This document shows positions 1 to 5,538 of a stretch of DNA of 5,538 nt, piece after piece. This stretch comes from a candidate division CSSED10-310 bacterium (GTDB lineage: Bacteria > CSSED10-310 > JAFGDC01), in NCBI GenBank assembly GCA_016932295.1, contig JAFGDC010000295.1, forward strand, positions 1 to 5,538. Reading direction: 5' to 3'. The notes beneath the pieces are model-generated. The model was not told the origin of the DNA, made no database searches, and worked only from the letters and a program-made list of their open reading frames with translations. Position numbers and translations under genes: made by a program. The number at the start of each line of letters is the position of its first letter. Position 1 is the stretch's first letter.

Positions 1-2293
1 CCTGCGCCGTCACTGTCTGCGGCGCGCCATCACAGTCCTCGTCCTCGTACGTCACGGTCACCAGGTCGCCATGCACCACGCCCACCCTGCTGAGTCCCGG
101 CGCGCCGTCGGTCAACATCACCGCGCCGTTGAACTGGGAGGTGTCCGGACCGGACTCGGTAAGCTGCACCACCACCGGGGTTGGATGGCTGAGGCTGGCC
201 ACCGTCACCTGCGCCAGGTCGACGGCGCCGGGCGACAGGTTGAGGTCGGCATCCCATACCTTGATCTCCACGACATCGGAACAATTATACATGTCCGAAT
301 CGGTCATCACGACGCCACAACCGGTGGTCAGGGCAAGCAGCGAGCCTTCGTTCGGCAGGCCGTTGTGTGCCGTGGTCACGACCTGGATATAGCCGGGTGT
401 CAGTGGCTCGATGCTGACCACCGCCACGCCGAAGGCATTCGTGTATGCCACCTCGCTGATCTCGCCTTCCTTCGTGCAGCACACCCTGGCATCGGGCACG
501 GGGACGCCGGCCACGGCGACGTTCACCTCCAGATCCACCGGCCCCATGGGGATGGCATCAGGATAATCCACCTCCAGCTCCATCGGTGCCAGCGTATAGA
601 CATCCAGGGCGGGATCACCCAGCAACAGGTAGATGTAGGTGTTGTAGATACCAAGGTCACCCATGTCGATCATGGTTTCACGGCCGGCGTTGATCAAATA
701 ACCGATACTGTTGATGCCTTCGTCGAACAAGGCCGTGTATAAACGCTTGTCGAAATCGTGATTGGGCACGGTGTACGAATCACGCGAGGCCCCCAGGGCC
801 GTCACCGCACCCCCGGTACCATCGCTGCCCGCGTTCATCCACGCCTCGCAGATAGTCTCCTGGGCACTGTCGATCCAGGCGTTTTCGCAGCAGATATTAA
901 ACGTGTGAGGCATGTATAAACCGTTGCTGAGTGCGTAGATATCGGAAGTGGACCAGCCAGGGGACCAACTCCACTCGGTGATGGAGCCGTGGCCGCGGTA
1001 ATTGACCAGGCCGCGGCCCTCGTTGATGGCCGAAGTGACATGTGCCTTGGTGCAACCCTCCGGGGGATAACAGGTGTCAAAAACAGGTGTCACAATCCCA
1101 TAGGAGAAGGTCCTGATTTCGTTCTTACACTGCGTGTAATCACCCGGATAACTCTGTTCGTGCGCCGCCAGGATGCTCTTCTGCGTCCAGTTGTCCTGCG
1201 GCGGCGACTGCATGTAGTTGAGCGCCTTCTGCAACTGGTGTTCCACCTGCGCGGAGCTGGTGGTGACGAGCCGACCGAGGGCGATCTCCGGATAGTCATC
1301 AGACCCCTCCAACAAGGTATAATAATGATCCGAAGGATCGCCGCTGTAACTGCCGATGGGCACGAGGCTGATGTCACCCACCAGCAGGCAGTATTCGATC
1401 CCCTGCGTATCATAATAGCCCTGAATGAACGACTTGATGGCCGATGCGGTGGTGCCGGCGGAGGACCTGGGCTGCACCTCGCAGCCTATGCCGATATAAT
1501 TGTACCAGGCGGCGAAATCCTCTACGCCCGTCATCAACGAGTCGTCTGCGATCACCAGGTACTTCATCGGAAGGGATCGACTCCCCAGCCTGGATTCCCG
1601 GGGCGGGGCCGCCGATTCGTAGTTCCAGATGCCGGCGCGGTAAAGGGCATCCCATACCGGTGAAACCGGGCGGGGGGCGCGTTCCTTCACATTGCTGGTG
1701 GGAGCATCCACGAAGTCCAGCCTGACCTGCACCATGGCAGCGCCGGTCAGACGCCCGGACGCCGCTTCCCAGCGCAGCGGCTGAATGATCACCGGAACCA
1801 CGCGGAGTTCCCGCCAGATGGCCGGATCACCCAGTTCCATGGCGTTCTCGGGATACGCGCCGCCACTCCGATAATACACATCCTTGATGACAAACGGCAA
1901 CGCGTCGCCACCATCCGTCGCGGGCAGTTGCACTGGCGCCATGCGGCGATCACCGAGATCGACCAGACGCGTGGCGGCGACCGACGCCGTCACGGCGGCT
2001 CGAGATGGAATCGCCACCTTCCCCACCAGTCGCGGCAGATCCGGCATTCCGATTTCCACTCCCGGGTACAAGCCCGCCATCCCGGCCTGAGAGTATTCCT
2101 CCCCCTCCATGGTCACCGGGGTTAATTCCACTCCGGCGAACCTCACCATCAGTTCGATTCCGGTTGCATCCGACCGGACCAGTTGAACCTCGTACGGGGC
2201 ACCTCCCAGTTCCTCGCCAAACGATACCCATTCGGCCCAGGCATATGGCACCGCCACTCCCAAAAGGCACACCGCCAGTAACACCTTTTTCAA
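1..2293 (-). CDS. Secreted gingipain-type cysteine protease (peptidase family C25), C-terminus beyond window
   Basis: Predicted exported cysteine endopeptidase. The frame is open for 764 codons from the TTG at 2293 to the left edge, with no stop. Residues 1-20 form a signal peptide (MKK, hydrophobic core, A-W-A cleavage site). Residues about 21-235 fit the family's N-terminal propeptide region. The C25 catalytic domain spans about 243-570: it opens with MKYLVIADD, contains LLVGDISLVP (D307), carries the catalytic His in NYRGHGS (H435) and the nucleophile in ICCENAW (C469), and ends with LLGDPALDVYT (558-567). The 34-residue His-Cys separation is close to the 33 in gingipain R (H211/C244). An Ig-like domain follows (about 571-645), then a beta-sandwich module with NCSDVVEIKVWDADLN (D681-N685). 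The usual C-x-N-G after the nucleophile reads C-E-N-A here. The missing C-terminus probably carries a surface-anchoring or secretion domain (inference). Substrate specificity cannot be read from the sequence. Confidence 0.92.
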   Translation of the reverse strand, partial: MKKVLLAVCLLGVAVPYAWAEWVSFGEELGGAPYEVQLVRSDATGIELMVRFAGVELTPVTMEGEEYSQAGMAGLYPGVEIGMPDLPRLVGKVAIPSRAAVTASVAATRLVDLGDRRMAPVQLPATDGGDALPFVIKDVYYRSGGAYPENAMELGDPAIWRELRVVPVIIQPLRWEAASGRLTGAAMVQVRLDFVDAPTSNVKERAPRPVSPVWDALYRAGIWNYESAAPPRESRLGSRSLPMKYLVIADDSLMTGVEDFAAWYNYIGIGCEVQPRSSAGTTASAIKSFIQGYYDTQGIEYCLLVGDISLVPIGSYSGDPSDHYYTLLEGSDDYPEIALGRLVTTSSAQVEHQLQKALNYMQSPPQDNWTQKSILAAHEQSYPGDYTQCKNEIRTFSYGIVTPVFDTCYPPEGCTKAHVTSAINEGRGLVNYRGHGSITEWSWSPGWSTSDIYALSNGLYMPHTFNICCENAWIDSAQETICEAWMNAGSDGTGGAVTALGASRDSYTVPNHDFDKRLYTALFDEGINSIGYLINAGRETMIDMGDLGIYNTYIYLLLGDPALDVYTLAPMELEVDYPDAIPMGPVDLEVNVAVAGVPVPDARVCCTKEGEISEVAYTNAFGVAVVSIEPLTPGYIQVVTTAHNGLPNEGSLLALTTGCGVVMTDSDMYNCSDVVEIKVWDADLNLSPGAVDLAQVTVASLSHPTPVVVQLTESGPDTSQFNGAVMLTDGAPGLSRVGVVHGDLVTVTYEDEDCDGAPQTVTAQ

Positions 2294-2299
2294 TGAAAT

Positions 2300-2305
2300 C
2301 CTCCT
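2300..2305 (-). promoter_or_regulatory. Ribosome binding site fixing the TTG start of the C25 protease
   Basis: On the minus strand a perfect AGGAGG lies six bases upstream of a TTG codon at 2293-2291. That TTG begins a canonical signal peptide (M-K-K followed by a hydrophobic stretch). No in-frame ATG occurs before the signal peptide, so TTG is the supported start. Confidence 0.8.
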
Positions 2306-2338
2306 CTTGGATCGTCTACGCGTGATTCGCCCAAACTT

Positions 2339-2626
2339 TCACCTGTAATCGGGAAACAGTCGCAGTTTACTATAATAATACGCGGGCAGGAACACAAATT
2401 TCCCGTGCATCCCCCAAATCCCCCGCCAGGGATCCACGACAACGGTATCTCCATCGCCATCTGCATCCGGACCGGTCCATGTTTCCACCGCCGGTTGCCA
2501 GTATCTATTGTGGGGAACGCTCCCGCCGGGCGAGAGAACCATTGCGCGCCAGGACCAGACTGTGTACACTTTTTTTAGTAACCAACACAAACTGTTCTCG
2601 ATTTCCGGCATACCGGTGTGGCGCAC
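2339..2626 (-). CDS. Doubtful small ORF or gene remnant with a DADGDGD motif
   Basis: A 95-codon frame on the minus strand that stops 45 bases before the protease start. I do not recognise it. The C-terminal two thirds look more protein-like than the rest: VPHNRYWQPAVETWTGPDAD around residues 37-56, an acidic DADGDGD (54-60) resembling a calcium-binding loop, VVVDPWRGIWG, and an aromatic FLPAYYYSKLRLFPDYR tail. The first 25 residues look random. Neither the ATG at 2626 nor the inner ATG at 2611 has a Shine-Dalgarno site, and there is no signal peptide. The frame also overlaps the likely promoters of both neighbours. It may be the decayed 3' end of a secreted-protein gene or a chance frame. 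Confidence 0.2.
   Translation of the reverse strand: MRHTGMPEIENSLCWLLKKVYTVWSWRAMVLSPGGSVPHNRYWQPAVETWTGPDADGDGDTVVVDPWRGIWGMHGKFVFLPAYYYSKLRLFPDYR
2369..2397 (-). promoter_or_regulatory. Possible promoter of the C25 protease gene
   Basis: On the minus strand TTGTGT (2397-2392) and TATAGT (2374-2369) are separated by 17 bases. The -10 matches the sigma-70 consensus at five of six positions and the -35 at three of six. Transcription would start near 2362, giving a leader of about 70 bases before the TTG start. The consensus for this organism is unknown, so this is only a pattern match. Confidence 0.3.
2542..2570 (+). promoter_or_regulatory. Possible promoter of the EEP nuclease gene
   Basis: TTGCGC (2542-2547) and TACACT (2565-2570) are spaced by 17 bases, with an AT-rich run of T residues immediately downstream. 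Matches to the sigma-70 consensus are three of six and four of six. The predicted start near 2577 would leave a leader of about 80 bases. This is weak but is the best-placed candidate upstream of the gene. Confidence 0.22.
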
Positions 2627-2655
2627 TCACCGCGAGTTTCTGAAAGGAGAATGTC

Positions 2656-3732
2656 ATGGAGTTTCGAGTGGGGTCCTTCAATGTCGAGAACCTGTTCGAT
2701 CGGGCCAAGGTCCTCAACCTTGCCGATCACAGCCTCGGCGACGACAAAATGGCGCGCATCGCACAACTCAACCAGGAGTTGGGCAGGGAGGTCTATGACA
2801 AGGAAAAAATAATCGAATTGTATGGTCTGGTGAAGGATTACATCACATTCAACATAATGCGCAGCAGCATTGGGAAATACGTCATTAAGAAGCAGGGTGA
2901 CTCTTACGTGGTGAAAGCCGGCGGCCAGGCTGACTGGGATGGTTGCATCACCTTCAGGCGGGAGAAATTCTCCGATGACTGCCGTAAAAACACCGCCAAG
3001 GTGATCAGGGAGGTCGGCGCGGACATCATCTGCATGATCGAGGTGGAAAACCGTCCGGTGATGGATTCCTTCAACTCGGAGCGGCTCAACAGGCGGTACG
3101 GACACAACATTCTCATCGACGGCAACGACCAACGCGGAATCGATGTGGGAGTCTATAGTCGTTTTCCCCTGGGCGATGTGCGTACCAATATCTTCGACGG
3201 CACAGCGCAATCCCGCACCTTTTCACGCGATTGCCTCGAATGCCAGATCCTGTTGACCGGCGGAAGAATACTCCATCTCCTGGTGAATCATTTCAAAAGC
3301 AAAAGCGGCGTTGCCGCCGCCGGCGATGCACGGCGGCAGCGGCAAGCCGCCAGGGTGAACGAAATCATCGATGAACGCTACGATCTGGAACACGATCTGG
3401 TCATCGTCGCCGGCGATTTCAACGACGCCCCCGACAGCACACCCCTTGCACCGCTGCTCACCAATCCAAGGCTGCATGATGTGCTGGCGGCAATCTATCC
3501 GGATCAGCCGGAGGAACGCTGGACCTATCATTACAGGGCCAATGAACAGATCGACTTCATCCTGGTTTCCGATCCTCTGCTGGAAGCATTGCGGGATGCC
3601 GGCGTCGAGCGCCGCGGGATAGCCGGCGTGGAGGAATACACCGACGGCCGAATCAACTCCTTCAGCACCGTCACCAATTGGCGCAATGCCGCGTCCGATC
3701 ACGGGGCGGTCTGGGCGGATTTCCGACTCTGA
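2656..3732 (+). CDS. Endonuclease/exonuclease/phosphatase (EEP, DNase I-like) family protein
   Basis: Complete 358-residue protein of the metal-dependent phosphodiesterase superfamily that includes DNase I, exonuclease III, sphingomyelinases and inositol phosphatases. Core motifs appear in order: SFNVENLFD (N9, E11), MIEVEN (E129, the expected metal ligand), NDQRGIDVGVYSRFP (158-171), LVNHFKSKSG (N211, H212, K214), GDFND (D254, N256), NEQIDFILVS (D300) and ASDHGAVWADF (D348, H349). All expected catalytic positions are present, so an active hydrolase is likely. There is no signal peptide: strand one begins at residue 2, suggesting a cytoplasmic protein. A roughly 100-residue, mostly helical insertion (about 15-115) separates the first strand from the helix leading to E129. 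The start is supported by AAGGAG (2644-2649) six bases upstream of the ATG. The gene is monocistronic and converges on the next gene with a 15-base gap. The substrate (DNA, RNA, lipid or small phosphodiester) is not determined. Confidence 0.92.
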   Translation: MEFRVGSFNVENLFDRAKVLNLADHSLGDDKMARIAQLNQELGREVYDKEKIIELYGLVKDYITFNIMRSSIGKYVIKKQGDSYVVKAGGQADWDGCITFRREKFSDDCRKNTAKVIREVGADIICMIEVENRPVMDSFNSERLNRRYGHNILIDGNDQRGIDVGVYSRFPLGDVRTNIFDGTAQSRTFSRDCLECQILLTGGRILHLLVNHFKSKSGVAAAGDARRQRQAARVNEIIDERYDLEHDLVIVAGDFNDAPDSTPLAPLLTNPRLHDVLAAIYPDQPEERWTYHYRANEQIDFILVSDPLLEALRDAGVERRGIAGVEEYTDGRINSFSTVTNWRNAASDHGAVWADFRL

Positions 3733-3747
3733 GGCCGCCGCCGGATA

Positions 3748-4854
3748 TTACTGACTCAACTTCGCGCCGGGGGGAGGACCTCCGTACACCGCGCACACCG
3801 TGAAAAGCAACGGCGTCAGCATGAGAAACGACCTGGTCTCGATCACCGAAGCGAACAGGTGGATGCACACCAGCATGATCAATACCAGCCAGAGAAGCTT
3901 GGCACCCGCATCATCCAGTCGCCGGCGATATCTGATGACACAGAAAGCGGTGAAGGCGGGAACGGCCAGCGGGACGAGGAAGGTGAGCATGCCGTCGGGA
4001 TGCCGCAGGCTCATCCAGTAACTGGTCGCGTTCCGCCAGAGTTTGAAGTGCAGTGAAGTGCCCAGGGTCGATCCTGCCGCCGCCGCCACCCGTCCCGTTC
4101 CCGCCACGAACAGGCGATCCCTGATCACCTCCATAGTCAGTATCCCGCCAAGCGACAATACCAGGCCGGCCAGAGCCCGCGGCCAACGAGCCGGGTACCA
4201 CCGAAGACGCAATGACCCGGGTCCGGCGTCGGTCAGGCCATCAAGAAACAGCCAGAGGGCGATGAACAAAGCGCTTTCCTTGTTCGCCAGGGCGATAAGA
4301 AAGAGGCACACGAACCACCACACGCCGCGACGATTCACGATACCATGAGCCACCAACAGGAACACCAGGATATCGAGATAATCCCAGAGGTACAGGTAGA
4401 GCGGATCCTGCAGCGCGACCACCACCCCCAGCAGTGCGGCGGTGAGTCCCAGGGCTCGCGGTCGCGGCACACCGGCGCGGCAGGCCAGGACCAAAGCGAG
4501 AAGACCGATACCCACGGTCAGCACCATGGCCACCAGCACGAACGCCTCCTGGAAACTGATGTCGAGGACGGTCTCGAACATCCTCACCAGCCATGGCCCC
4601 AGAAGCCGGCTCTGATATACCCGCCAGTGGGGATGCCCCGCAATCACGCCGAACGCGGCTGCGAAATTCTGCTCCATGGTGCCGGCATGTACCAGAATGA
4701 TGATCCGATGCGCCAGCAATCCCAGGAACGCTGTCACCGGCCATGTCGATTGCATGGTACAGCTTCCGGCAAGATCCGATTGCCGGCTGTTCGTCATGGA
4801 TTCCGTCCCGTTTTCATAAGTTCCATTGTACATTGTCACTTCCCACGCCACCAC
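3748..4854 (-). CDS. Multi-pass inner-membrane protein, possibly GT-C-like, function unassigned
   Basis: Up to 368 residues with about nine hydrophobic segments, near 38-57, 103-125, 134-149, 158-172, 178-204, 226-243, 289-307, 319-336 and 343-357. The likely conserved features lie at membrane edges: HPHWRVYQSRLLGPWLV (74-90) after the first helix, ALQDPLYLYLWDYLDILVF (148-166, with D150, D158, D161), and ALANKESALFIALW (188-201). An Arg-rich loop early on, acidic residues in loops and an N/R-K/R-E-S/T signature inside a helix are reminiscent of GT-C polyprenyl-phosphate-sugar glycosyltransferases and related polytopic proteins. That resemblance is my inference, and I recognise no named family. 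The start is uncertain: the longest frame uses GTG at 4854, but ATG at 4833, 4797 or 4755 would also work, none with a strong Shine-Dalgarno site. The first 34 residues are polar and unlike a membrane protein N-terminus, so 4797 or 4755 may be the true start. The gene ends with TAA, convergent with the EEP gene. Confidence 0.82.
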   Translation of the reverse strand: MVAWEVTMYNGTYENGTESMTNSRQSDLAGSCTMQSTWPVTAFLGLLAHRIIILVHAGTMEQNFAAAFGVIAGHPHWRVYQSRLLGPWLVRMFETVLDISFQEAFVLVAMVLTVGIGLLALVLACRAGVPRPRALGLTAALLGVVVALQDPLYLYLWDYLDILVFLLVAHGIVNRRGVWWFVCLFLIALANKESALFIALWLFLDGLTDAGPGSLRLRWYPARWPRALAGLVLSLGGILTMEVIRDRLFVAGTGRVAAAAGSTLGTSLHFKLWRNATSYWMSLRHPDGMLTFLVPLAVPAFTAFCVIRYRRRLDDAGAKLLWLVLIMLVCIHLFASVIETRSFLMLTPLLFTVCAVYGGPPPGAKLSQ

Positions 4855-5261
4855 AGCGAATCGCCACGCGGCTTCTTTCCACCGGCATCACCAGGCCAGG
4901 CCGCCTGCCGGCACTTCAAATCGGCTTCAGACGTCCAAACCATGCGGAATCTCAGTGCATCGAACCTTCGATCGACTTTGGTTTCGATAGAAGCCTGCGG
5001 TGGTCAAGTGGTGACGAGAGGTTGCCTGACGACGCAAGCCGCTGCATGCCTCCAGCGGCGGTGCGATCGGCGACGCTGGCTCGGCGGGGCGGTGCGCGGA
5101 CGAATCAGGCCGCACCCAGGGCGCATGTGATCAATCCGACGCGTAACCCCGGCACACCAAGACTGTCAGTTCACTCCCTCATAAGGACACCACCTCCTGT
5201 CTGCACACCGCGTCTTGTCATGTTCGAGTAACGCCAGCAGTGCATCCTTTGTCTCCGTGGC
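4855..5261. other. Intergenic stretch without a convincing gene
   Basis: Between the membrane-protein start and the repeat array I see no supported gene. Open frames exist on both strands (for example plus 4743-5231 and minus 4927-5115), but they lack ribosome sites, hydrophobic patterning or recognisable motifs, and they are rich in Arg, Pro and Ser as expected for chance frames in GC-rich DNA. No tRNA or rRNA is recognised. Two small inverted repeats are present: CCGGCA/TGCCGG at 4882-4911 and the hairpin at 5038-5059. The promoter of the membrane protein should lie here, but no good -35/-10 pair stands out. Confidence 0.5.
5038..5059. repeat. Small perfect inverted repeat (hairpin)
   Basis: GCCGCTG and CAGCGGC form a seven-base-pair stem around an eight-base loop. 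No T-run follows on either strand, so it is not a typical intrinsic terminator. It may be a chance palindrome in GC-rich DNA or a small regulatory structure. Confidence 0.35.
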
Positions 5262-5538
5262 TGCCGTGGAGGATTGAAAGCCAACGCATCGCGACGATCA
5301 TTACAAGATTCCGGGTACGACCCCATTAAAGAGCGCTTCGCCTGGTTGCCGTGGAAGATTGAAAGCCAACGCATCGCGACGATCATTACAAGATTCCGGG
5401 TACGACCCCGTTGGAAAGAGCGCCTCGCCTGGTTGCCGTGGACGATTGAAAGCCAACGCCTCACGACGAAGATTACAAGATTCCGGGTACGACCCCGTTG
5501 GAAAGAGCGCCTCGCCTGGTTGCCGTGGAAGATTGAAC
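5262..5538. repeat. 87-bp tandem direct repeat array, three copies plus a partial fourth, continuing past the window
   Basis: Copies lie at 5262-5346 (85 bp), 5347-5433 (87 bp), 5434-5520 (87 bp) and 5521-5538 (truncated by the edge), each starting TGCCGTGGA. Copy 1 differs from copy 2 by three substitutions and a two-base deletion (CCCCATTAAAG against CCCCGTTGGAAAG). Copy 3 differs from copy 2 by five substitutions, all in its first half, while the second halves are identical. Inside each unit GGGT-ACG-ACCC makes a small hairpin. CGTTGG near the end of one unit can pair with CCAACG in the next (for example 5409-5414 with 5453-5458). The left edge is blurred, since about ten bases before 5262 still resemble the unit end. 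Because 87 is a multiple of three, frames stay open on both strands across copies 2-4. The role is unknown: a minisatellite, a structured repeat, or the end of a repeat-protein gene. Confidence 0.9.
5301..5537 (-). CDS. Possible C-terminal end of a 29-residue-repeat protein entering from the right edge (doubtful)
   Basis: Reading the minus strand from the right edge, one frame stays open for 78 codons and ends at TAA (5303-5301). It repeats a 29-residue unit containing PRQPGEALFPTGSYPESCN, followed by RRxALAFN. The two-base deletion in copy 1 shifts this frame, ending the protein with GVVPGIL after the last EALFN. An equally open plus-strand frame (5278 to the edge, repeating LQDSGYDPVGKSASPG) means the openness may be only a by-product of an 87-bp period. 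No start is visible in the window, so this is reported only as a possibility. Confidence 0.15.
   Translation of the reverse strand, partial: FNLPRQPGEALFPTGSYPESCNLRREALAFNRPRQPGEALFPTGSYPESCNDRRDALAFNLPRQPGEALFNGVVPGIL

Larger units (their letters stand above)
2294..2655. other. Divergent intergenic region between the protease and the EEP nuclease genes
   Basis: This 362-base stretch separates two genes transcribed away from each other, so it should hold promoters for both. It is more AT-rich than its surroundings around 2366-2380 and 2564-2600, where the best -10-like sequences lie. It has no tRNA or clear terminator that I can see. A 95-codon minus-strand frame crosses most of it and is listed separately as doubtful. 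Confidence 0.6.

Noticed and set aside
1069..1092. Thirteen-base-period duplication of AACAGGTGTCA inside the protease gene
   Set aside because: It looks like a possible frameshifting duplication, but the protein reads as expected of the C25 family on both sides (CYPPEGCTKA, NYRGHGS), so it is probably chance.
71..1663. Plus-strand open frames at 71-742 and 989-1663
   Set aside because: They lie opposite the C25 protease, whose motifs run unbroken on the minus strand; their His/Arg-rich translations are typical antisense shadows.
2575..3702. Minus-strand frames at 2575-3210 and 3223-3702
   Set aside because: Antisense to the EEP gene, which has complete catalytic motifs and a good ribosome site; no recognisable domain in the antisense products.
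3733..3747. Bidirectional terminator between the convergent genes
   Set aside because: The gap is only 15 bases and I could find no good stem with a T-run in or around it.
5038..5059. Intrinsic terminator
   Set aside because: There is a stem-loop but no T-run on either strand and no gene ending nearby.
4241..5130. Plus-strand frame 4345-5130 and minus-strand frame 4241-4744
   Set aside because: Both overlap the membrane-protein gene in other frames; their products are Gln/His- or Arg/Gly-rich without membrane or domain patterning.
5262..5538. CRISPR array suggested by repeated GATTGAAAG ends
   Set aside because: The sequences between the putative repeats are nearly identical in all copies, so there are no unique spacers; no cas genes are in the window.
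5347..5538. Integron attC-like cassette array
   Set aside because: CGTTGG/CCAACG resemble core-site bases, but the full GTTRRRY and RYYYAAC consensus is not met and there are no cassette ORFs between copies.

Overview
The window looks like a chromosomal piece of a GC-rich, Gram-negative-type bacterium that uses strong Shine-Dalgarno sites. The clearest hint of lineage is the left gene, a secreted gingipain-type (C25) protease followed by an Ig-like domain and a 'DADLN' beta-sandwich module. By recollection of family distribution, this architecture is frequent in uncultured FCB-related and neighbouring candidate phyla (Krumholzibacteriota, Eisenbacteria, Latescibacteria and similar). That assignment is inference, since no rRNA or other phylogenetic marker is present.

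Layout. Positions 1-2293 (minus) hold the first 764 codons of the C25 protease. It starts at a TTG behind a perfect AGGAGG and runs off the left edge without a stop. Positions 2294-2655 are a divergent intergenic region with possible promoters for both flanking genes and one doubtful small minus-strand ORF. Positions 2656-3732 (plus) encode a complete endonuclease/exonuclease/phosphatase (EEP, DNase I-like) protein with every catalytic motif visible and a large insertion after the first strand. After a 15-base convergent gap, 3748-4854 (minus) encodes a multi-pass membrane protein that resembles GT-C-type polytopic proteins but that I cannot assign. Positions 4855-5261 show no convincing gene. 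From 5262 to the right edge there is an 87-bp tandem repeat: three full copies, the first 85 bp, plus the start of a fourth.

The three main genes do not form an operon (orientations minus, plus, minus) and share no obvious pathway: extracellular or cell-envelope proteolysis, phosphodiester hydrolysis, and a membrane function. I see no evidence for a coordinated new multi-gene system. The element most worth following is the 87-bp repeat array. It is CRISPR-like only superficially, is open in one frame on each strand across its last copies, and continues beyond the window.
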